This document shows, one piece after another, positions 1 through 12,843 of a stretch of DNA of 64,000 nt. How positions within the stretch are numbered: position 1 is the stretch's first letter; the number at the start of each line of letters is the position of its first letter. Origin of the DNA: Gymnorhina tibicen (taxonomy: Eukaryota > Chordata > Aves > Passeriformes > Artamidae); NCBI GenBank assembly GCA_013399875.1, contig VXAZ01010787.1:372001-436000 (forward strand), given 5' to 3'. The notes beneath the pieces were generated by a model. The model was given only the letters and a program-made list of their open reading frames with translations, did not search any database and was not told the origin of the DNA. The position numbers and the translations under genes were made by a program.

Positions 1-2965
1 GTACTGGCAAGACAGTAAAACTTTGGAAAACTGAGTCTGTGTGCCAGGCGTTCTTCAAATTTCAAAGATTTGATGAAAACCATTAAAATATGTGGGTTTC
101 ACTCTTTCCCCGACTCAAAAAATTTCTTACAAATAGTGAAAATTTTGTAAGGCAGCTTTGTTCCCATCACATAGATGAATAAAACTGGTGTTCTGGTGTT
201 CAGAAGGGCACAACTCTAATCACTTTCTTTCCCTGTTATATTTCTTGTTTCCCCAGCTGCTGGTTTCCCCTCCTTTCACTCTTGAGTGTGATATTAAGAA
301 AAAAAATTGAGATTTTCAGTGACAACTAAAGAATTAACAAAGCCCCTAAGAGGTAGAATTCACAAGTCAGCTTGAAATGAACAGGAAAATCTGAGCTTCC
401 CAATAACATATGAGCCTGTTTTCTCACAAATTAATTGAAATCAGTGTGAAGGAAAAGCAACTGCCTTGGAACAAGGAGTCAACAATGCTTCATTTTCTTA
501 TGAAATATTGCTACTGTCAATGGCCCAAGCAGTGATCAAGACAGGATGGTGGAACTGGGAAGAAGACCAAAAAGAACTAGAACAATTTTTATGTGGAAAA
601 TGAGAGAAATTAATAATAGAAAGTAGGCTATAACACAGTGATACAAGGGCAAAAAAAAAGTTGAAGTTGCTGTTAAACAAATTGGTAATGTCACTATAGT
701 AGTTACAGTACCATACTTTATATTGTTATTAGACTTACTAATAACTCGCTGCAACATCTTTCACTAAATTTTGTCTTTAAATAGTACCTTAGGCAGCATG
801 TGTATAAATTCTGTACCCCATGAGAACCATTTCTTTTATTAAGTTAAAATGAAACATCATATTCTCGTAGCAAAAACAGGGGTTGACTTAAAACACTCTT
901 TTTTGTTCAAATGAGAGAAATTGCTTGAATAACACCCTTGAACTATTAGACTGCAAAGGTTTACTTTGAAGCTATACAGTGGAAGAAAAAGCACCATCTT
1001 TCTATCTCTCTCTTAAGTTTTAAATACTTATTTTCACATACAAAGACTTTGAGATTCCTTGTTGGCATCAGGACAGTAACCCTGTCATGTTTCAAATATG
1101 CAATTCATAGAGAAGCTCTTATTTCAAATGGTTTATGGCCGTGACTTTCCAGATACAGCTGTGATTTAATACATCAGCTGTTACACAGATGTCACATGAA
1201 AGGTAAGTGTCATTGCTGGGGTTGAAGGTTAAACAACTTTGAAGTCCCAAACAGCAGTAATAGTGGTCAAATAATACATGCCTTGTGAGACATGATTCTT
1301 TTTTCTATATATCTTGATAAAAATTTGGACTACTATACAAATAGTGCTGCAATATGAAAGTATCAAGAAATCTTCTTGTAAAAAGTTCTACATTTCTATT
1401 CTGGAGTCCTCACATTTATCATAGGCTGCAGCTGGTATCCCTTAATGTGACATTAACAGGTACTGATTACTTTATTTGTGTCCAGAATTTTTTAGAAATG
1501 TTTCAAGAGTACAATTAAATTATACAATGTAAACTGAGTCATTTAGCATGTATTCCACAGGGAGGACACGGGAGGAGACTATTAAAGTAAATGAACCTTT
1601 GGAGTTGGATAAACCTAAAGAGAAGTATTTGACCTGAAAATTTAAGTAAAAGTAGTTTTAATACTGGTGAAAATTGAGTTCCCAGGACAAAATAATGAAT
1701 GTGCAGATTTTGCTGAAATCATTGTACTTATTGAAGAAAATTTTTTCTGAAACTGTTCCATTGAATTGGAATTTTTACTGTGCCTTTATTTGGTGGGTTG
1801 GGGGTTTTTTTCTCCTGAAAATTGATGAGAAAAAGCATTTTTTCTTGTGCCAAATTGTAAAATATGAGGACAGATAGGCATCTGGTAAAACTGTCATTGC
1901 TCCAGAGAATTCTTTGGAGCTGCAATGGTGTCTGGGTTTGTCACATTGCTTCTTTCCACCCGTAGTTAGGGGTTTCTGTAACGATCAATTAGTGTGCATG
2001 CAATATGTGTGATTTGGCATGTGCCCCATATGGAATTATGCCTGACTTATCCTGTAGATTGCCCTAGAGTTGGCTTCTGAACTCTGAAGCTCATTTTTCG
2101 CAGTCAGAATTGTAGGTTTCTGATGTTACAAATAAATGCAAAGTTCTAAACAGCAGCACTGCACTTTTCTTTTTTCTTTTTTTTTTTCTTTTGAACAGTG
2201 AGTTTAAAGAGTGGCTCCTTTCAATTGTCCATCTGGAAAACATTGATTTGCATCACTGAGAATACAATTCTTCTACCAACAGGCTCACTTTTCTATATGA
2301 TCAAAAAGCAAAGGCAGTTAACATGCTTTTTAATGAGATTAAAGTCTTGAAATACCTAATGAAACCAGAGGAGAAATTCTTCCGTTCACATGTGTAAAGC
2401 AGGGAAGCATATTCACACAGGTAGACGCAGAGGTTGCAGATACAAGGTTATCTCTATGGGTCACCTCTAGCGTCTTTAGAGGTTTTTAATTACATTAGTT
2501 TCATTACAAGTCTGTATTTCTCTACTGGAATTTAAAGTAGGACTTTGTACTACTGAAATAGATTTCTTACAGTTATTTTTTTTATTCACATTCTTCTTTG
2601 ATTCTGCTGTGGTTTTTTTTTTCCGAGAGCAAATGTGATATTTTTACTTTTGATGATTTTTAACGTGAATAACTTGAAATATACAAAAAATACCACAAGG
2701 CTTTAAAAACCTTTCTTGCTTTCTTTAGAAAGAAAAGCACATTTGAATGCATATATGCTTCCTGTTTAAACATCACTGTGTTTGAGAACAATTGAGAATA
2801 CTATGGAAGGTCTAATTTTTGGGAGCAAATTAAATTTAATTATTGTCCTGTTAATGTCAGTACTTTCTACTGACAGTCCATTGAAAGCTTTATTTCTGTG
2901 CCTGTTTTCCCAGAGTAGGGATCACACTATCAGATGCTTGAAGTTGCCATGCCCTGATCTTTGTC
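1..2965. other. AT-rich noncoding DNA
   Basis: No open frame here exceeds 75 codons and none resembles a known protein. The stretch is AT-rich and CpG-poor with scattered T and A runs, for example the pyrimidine tract near 2165-2193. A short segment at 1153-1202 sits between a CAG-type acceptor and a strong GTAAGT donor and is open in one frame, but the pyrimidine tract before it is weak. I see no recognisable mobile element. Confidence 0.6.
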
Positions 2966-3682
2966 ATGCTACACCTGCTACCACTTGCAACTGTGCTTTA
3001 TCTTAAAAATGTTTTCTGGCATTTAATATGTCCCTGTGCATATACATACATGGACTCAAGATTAAGAGATTGTAGAAGTGGTTTTCACCATACCACAATC
3101 AAGCTAGATCTGTATTCTTGGCATGTGTGCCTTTTTTCTCCATTAGTTTTGGCACCTGTGATTTTCATGTGTCTTTTTAAATTTGTATTTTTTTTTTTTT
3201 GTTATCCTTGTGCTCATAAATCTCTAGATGAATGTGTCTGTAGTCAGAACAGTCATCTTAACTACCATTTACTGAACAGGAAAGTTTTACAGCTGCAGAA
3301 CTTGCAGTATTTCTTTGAGTGTCTTTCAGAGTCACAGCAGGAGAAGTTTGTCCCTCTGTGGGTTTTCCATCAGCAAACTCTCACCCACAAATTGATTCTG
3401 CTCTGGCATAGGAGGACTGTGAGCTCAGTTGCCATCTGCTCTCCCTCTGTCCAAGCAGCTACATCTCTGGCACCTCTTCCATCAGAAGTTTGTGCAGTCT
3501 TAGACAGAAAACATCCAGAAAGTATGTTCTTTATCCAGAAGGTCTTTCATGATTGGTTATCCCCTGGAGAAGATTATGAGCCATTCTTTTGTATCACAGG
3601 AGGCAAAAACTCTGTGAAGAGCTTGGAACACACTGTGGAATGGTGGGATATAATGTGTGTTAGAAGGATGAAGAAGATTTAG
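2966..3682 (+). other. Unidentified 238-codon open frame, not established as a gene
   Basis: This is the longest uninterrupted frame in the window. The first third is hydrophobic and cysteine/phenylalanine-rich, including a poly-T-encoded phenylalanine run near residues 72-78. The last 120 residues are mixed and more protein-like, with a Trp-rich C-terminus (EWWD) and a basic end. I recognise no domain, signal peptide or family. There is no obvious promoter, and the T-run inside the frame argues against purifying selection. A chance frame of this length is uncommon but not impossible in 64 kb read in six frames. It could be a decayed mobile-element or retrogene remnant, or noncoding. Confidence 0.15.
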
Positions 3683-5504
3683 GGAAAATATGAAAAGCTT
3701 GCTTTGAGGTTCCAAAGGCTGCTGTGTGTGATACTTGCTCGCCACACTGGTTGTAGAAACATGTTTGGTCTCTTAGAGCTCTACATCTTATTAGATGCAG
3801 TGCATTTTGTAAGTTGTGAGGAATTTTTCTAAGTGATTTGAAGTCATGTGGTCATTGCTGTGGGAGGACAGGAATCACCATGGGGAGAAATTCACAATCC
3901 TGCTGGAAGTCATTGCCTGAATCAAGGATAAACTGAGCTTCTGCAAAAGAGACTGAGTTGCTCAGCGAAAGACTGATCTCACTGAGGGCAAGGAGGAAGT
4001 TTGAGATCAAAAGACTGGAGTAAGAGGCCCTTCAATTATTTGATGCATTATGTTTGTGTGTTTGATGTGAAGTTTTAGCTTTTTGCCTTTTTTTGTAATC
4101 ACTGTAAACCAACTGTGCGATCCTGCATAACTATACTAAATGCAATACTTTGATTTTTTCTCCTTATTTTTTACCATGTTAAAAAAAAAATTTAGCCTTG
4201 CATTACCATTGGCTCAGCTGCACATATGTGGTATACGTACAAAAAAATACCCCAAGGAAGCAATCCTCAAAATAATGTATTTTCAAACTAGTGCCCAGAA
4301 AACTATTAAATCAGTCTTAAAATGCAGTTATCTAAGAAAGGTCCTAAATGGCTTCTACATTTAAAAACGGAACAGTGCAATGCTTAGCTGTTACATTACT
4401 ACATTTGTTTTTAGGTACACAGGAATTTTGACAGAATCTACTAAAGGCGTGAAAATATAAATGGCTTTGTAAGTAGGTTTAAAAGAAATGTTGAAAGTGG
4501 AAAGGTTCTGTCAAAATGAAAAAAAGGGAAATAAATAAGAGAAGAAATATTCTACCACTCTAACTTGTAAAAAGAAGCTAAATTGTAGTTAATAAGCTCC
4601 CATTTGCCTCACAAACATGCATTAATGTTTTTTGAGGAGATTTAAGATCCCTAGTTTACAATAAGAAGTACTTTGTATCACTGACAACCATCAGAGCCTA
4701 GTTATTTTTTATGCAGTTGAGATGCAACTTAGTTGGATTTTGAGGTCCTCCTTACCTAACTTTTTATGATTGAAATACAGTGTAGAAATAATTCAAGGGG
4801 TACTACCTATCCAGATATGATATGTTAATGAACACTTTAATAGTAAATCGGTGAAGAGCAGTTGAGAAAAAAACTAGAAGAGAGGGGTAAGGGTAAAAAG
4901 AGAGAAAATATTTGGAAATAAATTGGAATTCAATGTGATTATGTATGGAAAATCTGTTAGAAAATGCAGCAGTTTCCTGGATGGTGGGGAGAAACAACTC
5001 TACAGTTCTACCCATCTGTAGGGCCGATGTAGCAGAGACTAAAAAATTCACTTCATCCACAGTTCCATGTCCCTGCTGGCTTTCTCAACGAAACTGTAAA
5101 GTCTGCGAATTGACATTAAAGTAGGTTTTAACTTTAGGAAGTACCAGATCTAGTCTGAAGAGAACTTTTATCTAAACATGGATAGTTCCCTCTCTCATTA
5201 TCTCACAGCATTACTTTTTAAGCTCTGACAGGCTTTTACCAGCCCCAGTGACCATTGGCTCAGACTGGTTCTTCATTCTTGCTTCTGGAAAAAAAAAAAC
5301 GGAGAAAAATATCTAAAAAACAATCCCACAGGTTTATTTTATATCACTGTGACTTCTCTAGATGGTGAAATAGCTACAAGTGATACAGCTAGATCTGAAA
5401 TGTGTCCAAACCAGAAGACCAGGTTCTAATTCAGATCTTGAAAAAGACTGCCTTAGAAAGAAACCATTTCCTCAAAACTGAATGCCTCAAAAGTAGCCGT
5501 TTAC
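3683..5504. other. Noncoding DNA of mixed composition
   Basis: The sequence downstream of the 238-codon frame, to about 4030, is less AT-rich than its surroundings and could be part of the same unidentified old element. From about 4080 the composition returns to AT-rich with A and T runs (4180-4195, 5289-5300). No repeat family or gene is recognised. Confidence 0.5.
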
Positions 5505-5671
5505 CTTCCAAAGTGGGATAGCACATATGAGGTCATTAGTGACTTAACCTCAGCATCTTCCTGAACCTCAACAAATCCAAATGAAGGCTCCTTTATACTT
5601 TTTTTAAAATTCAAACCTAGTGAAGAGCAGCACTTGGAGGCAGAATGGTTGGCTTTACAACATATTTCCTC
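5505..5671 (-). other. Candidate exon (hypothetical)
   Basis: Read on the minus strand, a pyrimidine-rich tract ending in an AG acceptor (plus-strand 5672-5673) precedes 167 nt that stay open in one frame and end at a GGAAG|GTAAAC donor (plus-strand 5503-5504). The encoded 55 residues include a Cys-rich start (ICCK, KCC) and a segment SFGFVEVQEDAEVKSLM that faintly recalls the RNP1 region of RRM proteins. That likeness is too weak for an assignment. The frame would continue in phase from the candidate exon at 10637-10742. Splice-like signals of this quality occur by chance in this kind of DNA. Confidence 0.12.
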
Positions 5672-5902
5672 CTTAGAAACACAGAAATCAGAAAAGGCTC
5701 TGGGCATACTGAATTCCCAGGCATCCATGTCATTAAATACTCCTCATAACCTATTTCTAATCCATCACAGAAGTAAATGGAGGATATTTTTTTTCTCATG
5801 CCCAGTGATCATACTGAATCTCACGCCTCCCTCCAATGAAGACTTTGGTTGTCAGACCTCTGTGGTAGGCTATAAATTTCTGTCTTCAGATCCCCAAAAT
5901 GG

Positions 5903-6334
5903 TCAGAGAGATGGAGTACCTCTTGCATGAAGAAAGGCTGAGAGAATTGGGTTTGTTCAGCCTGGAAAAGAGGAGGCTTTGGGGTGACCTATTTGTGGCC
6001 TTCCAGAACCTGAAAAAAGCTACAAGGAAGATGAAGAGGGAATTTTCACAAGGGCATGTAGAGACAGGATAAGGGGGAATGGCTTTGAACTGAAAGAGGG
6101 CAGGTTTAGATAAGATACTAGGAAGAAATTCTTTACTGTTGAAGGTGGTGAGGCACTGGAACAGGTTTGCCCAGAGAAGTTGTGGATGTTCCATCCCTGG
6201 AAGTGTTCAAGGCCAGGTTGGACAGGGCTTTGGGCAACCTGGTCTTGTAGATGGTGTCCCTGCCCATGGCAGAGGGTTTCGAACTAGATGATCTTTAAGG
6301 TCCCTTTTGACCCAAACCATTCTGTGATTCTGTG
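5903..6334 (+). mobile_element. CR1: CR1 LINE, truncated 3' end
   Basis: This is a 5'-truncated copy of the avian non-LTR retrotransposon CR1 covering the end of the reverse-transcriptase frame and the 3' UTR. Diagnostic stretches are the GAAAGGCTGAGAGAATT block near 5931, the 'GTGAGGCACTGGAACAGG' block near 6148, the CATCCCTGGAAGTGTTCAAGG block near 6192, and the terminal tandem ATTCTGTG octamers at 6319-6334. Many substitutions break any coding frame. CR1 copies insert by target-primed reverse transcription and are nearly always truncated like this. The copy is flanked by unrelated AT-rich DNA. Confidence 0.95.
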
Positions 6335-7741
6335 CTATTTTTTAGGCCTGGCAATTCTGTTGTACCTCATTAAGAAGCCTCTTCTAAACAACAACAACAT
6401 TAAAAAAAAGAAAACAAGGCCCCAAACCTTTCTACAGTAGTATGCTCTATATGAACATATGCATGATAATTCTTCAAGAAAAACTGAAGTCAAGAAAGTG
6501 TGATAGTTCATGGACAAAATATAATACTTCATACATTAATATTTTAATATTGGTAGTTCCAGGCCACAGAAAATAAAATAGAGAGCACATCAACTGTTTT
6601 TTTGATTAAAACCCATCAAACCAGTACTCCCAAGGTTAAAATTGAGGTGCAGATTTATGTGCTCTCAAGCTTACAGGTACTTGACTGAATAAAGGGTGCT
6701 TATTTCAACCTATAAGTTGAAAATGGAAAAGGCTTGATGACCTTGAACAGACCATGAAAGACTTCTGTTGAAATCTGAGTAAAAATTTTTATTGATTTTC
6801 TTTTTTTTGAATCTGATTCAGTCTACTGGGAAAAAACATTGAGCTATTTACAGATCCTGTTTTTCCATTTTTCATAATGCAAAAATTGAAAATAACATGA
6901 GAATAACTGAGGCAGTGCCCAAACTATATTTTATTTTCTAAGTGGATAAAGCACTGATAGCATTGTTTTTTCATTTTCCTATATGTCACACAAAAATTAA
7001 TAATATTTTTATATGATTGTTTGTATTTACTTTTGTTTAAATGTCCCAAATTTAAATGTGGACTCAAATACAGAGTAGCAATATTCCAAAATTAGCATGA
7101 AAGGAAAGCAATAGTTAATTATCTGCTCTGTTTCCAAAAGCTTGCAAGAAATAGATTTTCTCTTTAGGACATCATAGTTTTAGAAAGCAGGAAGAAGCTG
7201 GAAAACAGCCATACACATGACATAATTCCCTCAAAGACTGGAGGGTGTCCAGATAGGAACATCAAGAGGCTTTTAGTGCTGTTAAATTAGAATTAATTTC
7301 CCTTCTGGGAGGGGGCTAATTTGCAAGCAGAAAGGAAAAACAAGCTGCAGTAGAGATTATACCTACTAGGTATGGCATAGTTGATTACTGAATTTCTCCC
7401 TTTCCAACCCTTCTCAAAATACCACTGCTATGAAATAAAAATAAACAAATCTTTAATTAAACAAGTCCATTGCAATGCACTTTTTAAAATTTATTTGTTT
7501 GGGTTTTTTTGTTTGTTTGTTTTTTATTTGCCCCAATATTTGACTTAGACAATATAATAAAAATGGCAATAATTACGATAAGTTTTCTGCAAGTATATTC
7601 AATTGATAATTTCATGTGGATTCAGGAACATATCTTAAAATCAAGGAGAAGGATGTTTCAAGAAAAACTTTTAGTGGAATCAGAATACAGTATGTATTTT
7701 CATTGCCGAGTGTGAAGGTTAAAAGGTTTCCTTCCATACCT
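6335..7741. other. AT-rich spacer between two CR1 copies
   Basis: Unique AT-rich sequence with no gene. It holds a GTTT-type simple repeat at about 7494-7526 and long poly-T/A runs. Frames here are short and hydrophobic from T-runs. Nothing else is recognised. Confidence 0.6.
7494..7526. repeat. (GTTT)n simple repeat
   Basis: Imperfect tandem GTTT units with an interrupting run of T. This is a low-complexity tract that gives a spurious Phe/Val-rich frame. Confidence 0.7.
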
Positions 7742-8580
7742 GAAGGATGGGTTGTCATCCAGAGGGACCTAGACAAGCGCAAGAGGTGGCCCATGGAAAT
7801 CTCATGAGGTTTAACAGGACCAAGTGCCAGTGTTGCACCTGGGTCAGGACAACCCCTGGTGTCAATCCAGGCTAGATGATGAACAGATGGAGAGCAGCCC
7901 TGCCCAGAAGGACTCGGGGGTGCTGGTGAGGAGAGGCTGGACATGACCCAGCCATGGGCACTCACAGCCCAGAAAGCCAAACATGTCCTGGGCTGCATCC
8001 AGAGCACCGTGGGCAGTAGGGGACGGAGGGAGGGGATTCTGCCCCTCTGCTCTGGTAAGACCCCATCAGCAGTGCTGCCTCCAGCCCTAGGGTCTCAGCA
8101 CACCTGGAAGGACACAGACCTGTTGGAGTGAGTCCAGAGGAGGTCACAGAGATGATTAGAGGTATAGAGAACCTCTGCTATGAAGAAAGGCTGAGAGAAT
8201 TGTTCAGCCTGCAAAAGAGAAGGCTTTGGGGTGACCTATTTGTGGCCTTCCAGAACCCTAAGGGAAGCTAAAAGAAAGATGGAGAGGGACTATTTGCAAG
8301 AGCATGTAGTGACAGGGCAAGAGGGAACGGCTTCAGACTGAAAGAGACTAGATTTAGATTAAATATTAGGAAAAAATTCTTTCCTGTGAGAATGGTGAGG
8401 CACTGGAACAGGTTTTCCCAGAGAAGTTGTGGATGCTCCATCCCTGGAAGTGTTCAAGGCCAGGCTGGATGGGGCTTTGGGAAACCTGGTCTAGTGGAAT
8501 GTGTCCCTGCCCATGGCAGGGGGTTGGAACAATGTGGTCTTTAAGGTCACTTCCAACCCACACCATTCTGTGATTCTGTG
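7742..8580 (+). mobile_element. CR1: CR1 LINE, 3' part including end of ORF2
   Basis: This is a longer CR1 copy in the same orientation as the one at 5.9 kb. It starts inside the C-terminal part of ORF2 (CATCCAGAGGGACCTAGACA near 7756, GCCCAGAAAGCCAA near 7967, TGGGCTGCATCCAGAG near 7989) and runs through the 3' UTR to the tandem ATTCTGTG tail at 8565-8580. Several indels and substitutions break the reverse-transcriptase frame, so it is a dead copy. A segment after the GCTCTGGT motif near 8050 is rearranged or shortened relative to the usual CR1 order. Open frames of up to 131 codons on either strand here are artefacts of CR1 sequence. Confidence 0.96.
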
Positions 8581-9457
8581 AAGATGCTGGCAAATTAGTC
8601 ATGAGAATCTCAGTTTTTGTGCCCACTAGCTAAAGCCTGACTGGAGTTTCAAAGCTAAGATACACTGGTGTGAACATTTAGATCTAGAAATCCTTTGTGT
8701 TCTTTCTGTCTGAAGCCTACTAAGCAGATACACTTATATGGTGAGCTGCTAAAGGTGAATGTTGAACCATGCAATGGCTGTGAATGGAGAAAACAAGATA
8801 ATTGCAATCAAAAGGTTTCCAGCATCTTATGGTCTGTATTAAATTCTTCTCCTTTCCCCAAACCTCCAACATCTTTCAAAAGTGTAAGAATGAAACATGA
8901 AAAATAAGACTCCTAATAATATTGAATTCTTCTGCTTTTATTTCAGTAAATTACTTAACTGAGGATGAAGGTCTATATATTGACTATGTTTTGTACAGCT
9001 TTGTATGATTTCAGTTACCATCCTGTCACCTTAATTCTTTGATATAATTCACTTAAGGTGCAAAACCAGATGTTGGCCTCTCCAACACGTGATCACGTAT
9101 TTCCCCAAAATTCAGTCTGACTCTGTTTTCTCATGTCACCATCTCCAACATTACTAATAAAGTGTCTGGAAATTAAATGATGTGTGTGTGTTTTAAAACA
9201 TCTTCCTTAAATTTATGCTTTTATGCACTCATGGAAATCTGTCTGCCTCCAGCATAATTTTATGGGTAAAAATGAAAGTTTAAATAGGAGATGACATGAT
9301 TTTGTAAGTGTACTTGTGGATGCAGTGCAATATAGCATTTGGCAGGTGTGAATGATGAGTAAAAAGGGTATCTACCCAGTAAGTATTATCAGGAAGTGTG
9401 GTACTCTATAAAATTTACTTCTGTGTTACTATTGACTTGATTACTTGTGCTTTTTAG

Positions 9458-9506
9458 ATTCAGGAACTGAGTAACTTACTACTCAGTGAAAGAACTGGAC
9501 TTTTAG
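9458..9506 (+). other. Candidate short exon (hypothetical)
   Basis: 49 nt between a T-rich tract ending in TTTTTAG and a TTAG|GTATGT donor. Only one of the three frames is open; it reads IQELSNLLLSERTGLL plus one base. The exon would be in phase with the candidate at 21485-21528. No known protein is recognised. Short open segments between chance splice sites are common, so this is weak evidence. Confidence 0.12.
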
Positions 9507-10636
9507 GTATGTAGGATAGTTTCATGTTTTGATTGTGAAATATGACAGCATTGTGTTTTAAAGGCTGTCTGAAGGAGACAGGAGGAATAAGAAGGAAAAA
9601 CAAGTAGAAATCAATGTGAATAAATAAAAAATATCCTTGCTCTCATCAACAGCTAATAAGGAATTAAATTTTACTTTTTTGATTTACATACAGTCTGAAT
9701 GTCATATGTGAAAAGAAAAAGCCAAACACCCCCAGCCCTCAATCTCTACATAAAATTACTATGTATTGAGATAAAAGAAGAGGTGGTTTCTACATCAAAA
9801 AGCCATTACACATCGTCCCTGGTGTGTTACAAAACCAAGTTCCCTAATTATAAAGCAGAAAGTTATGTTTTCAAATATTCTTTCCTTTTTTTCCCTTTCA
9901 GTCAAAACTCAAGGGATGAGAAGATGACCCTAGCAGCCTTCAAGCAGGGCTTCTAAGTAGAACAAGGCTTGCATTTTTGTAAATAGGATCTGTCCTTCAA
10001 AATTCACTTCTCAAAATCAGGTAGATATTGAAATGAGCATGTTGACAATATGCAGTCTATCAAGTAGTTTCTGATATTTTTCTGTAGAGGTAATGGCTGG
10101 GAAATCTGTTTCTATTACAGAACCCATCCTCAGGAAAGCCAGAATTATCTGAGACAAGATACATTATGTTTAATGCTAGAAATGAACTCCATTCATTTGG
10201 AAAATACCTATCGGCTCTGTATTTTGTTGCATACTGTAATTACAAAGTTAATTTTGCAAATCTCATAAGCTGAGCACTTTGAAGATTCATTTGAATTCTT
10301 TAAATGCTGGGCCTAATAATGTTGCAGATATTTTGAACAACTTTATTAAACTGAAGAAAATTATTCTAAAGACCTTAGAGACAGAAAAAAAAACATTTAA
10401 AAACCATTTCTACTTTTCTGTCACTAAAGAGAATAGATCTAGAGATAAAAATAGTAAAATTTTGAAGGAAATTATCTAAAATTGATAATACATTAATTGA
10501 TCTTATAATTCCTGTTGTCTACCTCCTCTTTTATGTAATAGAAAATATTTTAAAATCTATGCTGTCTTCATTCTTAACCTTCAAAAGAACTGAGAAACAT
10601 TGCTGAAAGATGTTGGAAGCAAGAAAGACGATTTAC

Positions 10637-10742
10637 CTTCCGTCCTTGGAAAGGAAAAACCACAAAAATGTACGTCATACAGCCAGAGGAGATTAGGATG
10701 TCAGGTTTAGCATCGACCATCTGGGTTCTGGTACCAAAGCTA
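10637..10742 (-). other. Candidate exon (hypothetical)
   Basis: On the minus strand, a good pyrimidine stretch ending TTCCTTTCAG is followed by 106 nt with a continuous frame and then an AAG|GTAAAT donor. The encoded peptide includes GTRTQMVDAKPDILISSGC, then a hydrophobic stretch ending in QGRK. The segment keeps three CpGs within 106 nt in a CpG-poor area. I do not recognise the protein. It is the most exon-like short segment I saw on the minus strand, but without homology or transcript data it may be chance. Confidence 0.2.
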
Positions 10743-12235
10743 CTGAAAGGAATGCAATAACTGAAAATAGGTGATAAGATCTTGGACAAAACTTGCATCT
10801 ATGCACAGAAAGATGAAAGGCTGTTTCCTTTAGCTGCTATTCAGAAAGTCTTCAAGATTTAGGTGGCATAAATGTGGGCAGAGAGGTATCCAGGTTAAGA
10901 AATAAATCAACCTGAACATATTCTTTAAGTTTATGCTAAAAATATCTTTATATTGACAGAAATTCTCAAGTATTGATTGACAAATCAATATTTGTGTTGG
11001 TATCACCCCTAATATTAATATATGAGCCGAATTAAAAATGAACTTTTAAAAGCCATGTATTTTAAGTGACATGAAATTATTCCTAAATTGAAATAACTAC
11101 TTCAGTCTAGTAGGTCTGCATGCATTTTCACTGGAGTTCCACAGCTAAGAGCTGTAACATTTTCTGATTTATTATGTCTTCCCTTGTAGTATATAAGATG
11201 GAATTTTAGATCTGTGGAGAAGCTTAGTATCTCAAGTGTATTAATATCAGAAGAAGAATTTATGAGGATACTTGAAATGCCATATAAAAGATGTTACAGA
11301 GGAGCTTTGAAGGTTTTCTCCAGCCTCACTAATGCAAGAGTGGCCCAAAAAAACTGGCTATTGAGGCACCACAAAGCTGCACAGGAACCAAAGCTGAGGA
11401 TTTAATCTTCAGATAGAACTGTCTAGTTCTGATGAGAGATATTCCATAAACATATAATTAGGAAAATGCTGATTTCTGTCATGTTAGTTTTCACTAACCA
11501 TCAGAAGACTTGACAGGGATGATATGAGTATGAAGGAGGAGCTGTTGAAAGAGACACTCACAAGGAGATTGGGTTCTAAACTCAAGAGCAAGAGCCCACT
11601 TTGAGACCCAGAAAAGCTGGTTAACTGGGTTTTGCATTACTCATACACATCAGAAAGCCCAAGGCCACAGGTCCGCTTTTTTTCTGTTTCAGTGGCTCTT
11701 TCTTTATGACACTGGATCCCATTAAGAAACATGAGAGCAAGACAGTGGCTGTGCAGTATCTGTATAGGCTGGGAGAATAATACCTGAATTAAATAAAAAA
11801 CCTTTTCTCAGCCAAAAGTTATGACCTCTGGGCAGCAAGGAATCTTTTTCAGAGGGAGTTTTAGGAGCATTTTAAATTTTTTTTTCTGTGACCCCAAATT
11901 TCAGTGGTTTCTGTTGCCTTTTGAGAAGAGTGATTTTCTTTTAAAAATAGGTTCCTTTTAAAACAGGTTCTAAACTTTCAGCACATTGGACCATTATGGC
12001 AGTCCAGCCTACACCATGGGGTATGCTATACACCCTAATATTCCTCTGTTCATCCCCTTCCTAGTGGAGAGTTCACAGCTTCTGGGATTTGTAGGCTATG
12101 CAGGAATTAAGAATGAAAGAAGCACAAGGGGTTTGAGATTCTATGATGGTACCAATATTCATGTGGTTATAAATCAAGGAGGTCTAGCCATCCTTAAATA
12201 ATGATTTCTAAAGTAGTAACGCCATCTAAAAGTAT

Positions 12236-12270
12236 CTATATATATAAAATATATATATAAGTATATATAT
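12236..12270. repeat. AT-rich dinucleotide repeat
   Basis: Interrupted TA dinucleotides forming a short degenerate microsatellite. Confidence 0.75.
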
Positions 12271-12843
12271 GCGGTACATAAAATTTCAAGTTCTTGATGG
12301 TTTTTCCAGACCTCTCTCAGAGCCGAGACACGTAGAGGTTCTTTTCTGTCAGTTGTGGTCATGCAGGGAAATACGGTGTGAGCAAAGCCACACAGCCACT
12401 TGCAGCCAAGCTCAAGAGAACCTCTAAACCTTAGAGGCACAGTTAGAGTAGCAGAACTAAATCAAACCGAGCCACGTGGGAATGGTTATCCACTAAGAAC
12501 CTGGTGATTCCGTCGTGGTGCTGGGGAAAGGCCACTGCTAAATTTTTTGGCTAAGAGTACATGACATGCACAGCTATAGAAGAACTGTGTGCCAAAGACA
12601 TGGGGTTTTACTAAAGAGGTATTTAAACAAATACTGCAAACTCTTACTTATGTATGCTTATAGAACAGCTTTTTACCACTTCCTCTCAATTTTTTCTTCT
12701 TTTATTTTTTTTTCTCAAAACCCTGTCTTATTGCCTTTCATGAATGGCGCTGCAGTTCTGTAAGAATTTTGAAGGACACCTTTTTTTCCAGAATTTTAAA
12801 TTTGGTTGACAAAGGGATAAAAATCTCCTTAAAAATAAATTTT

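Noticed and set aside
7612..8626. Several frames of 60-131 codons at 7.6-8.6 kb
   Set aside because: They are fragments and antisense shadows of the broken CR1 element.
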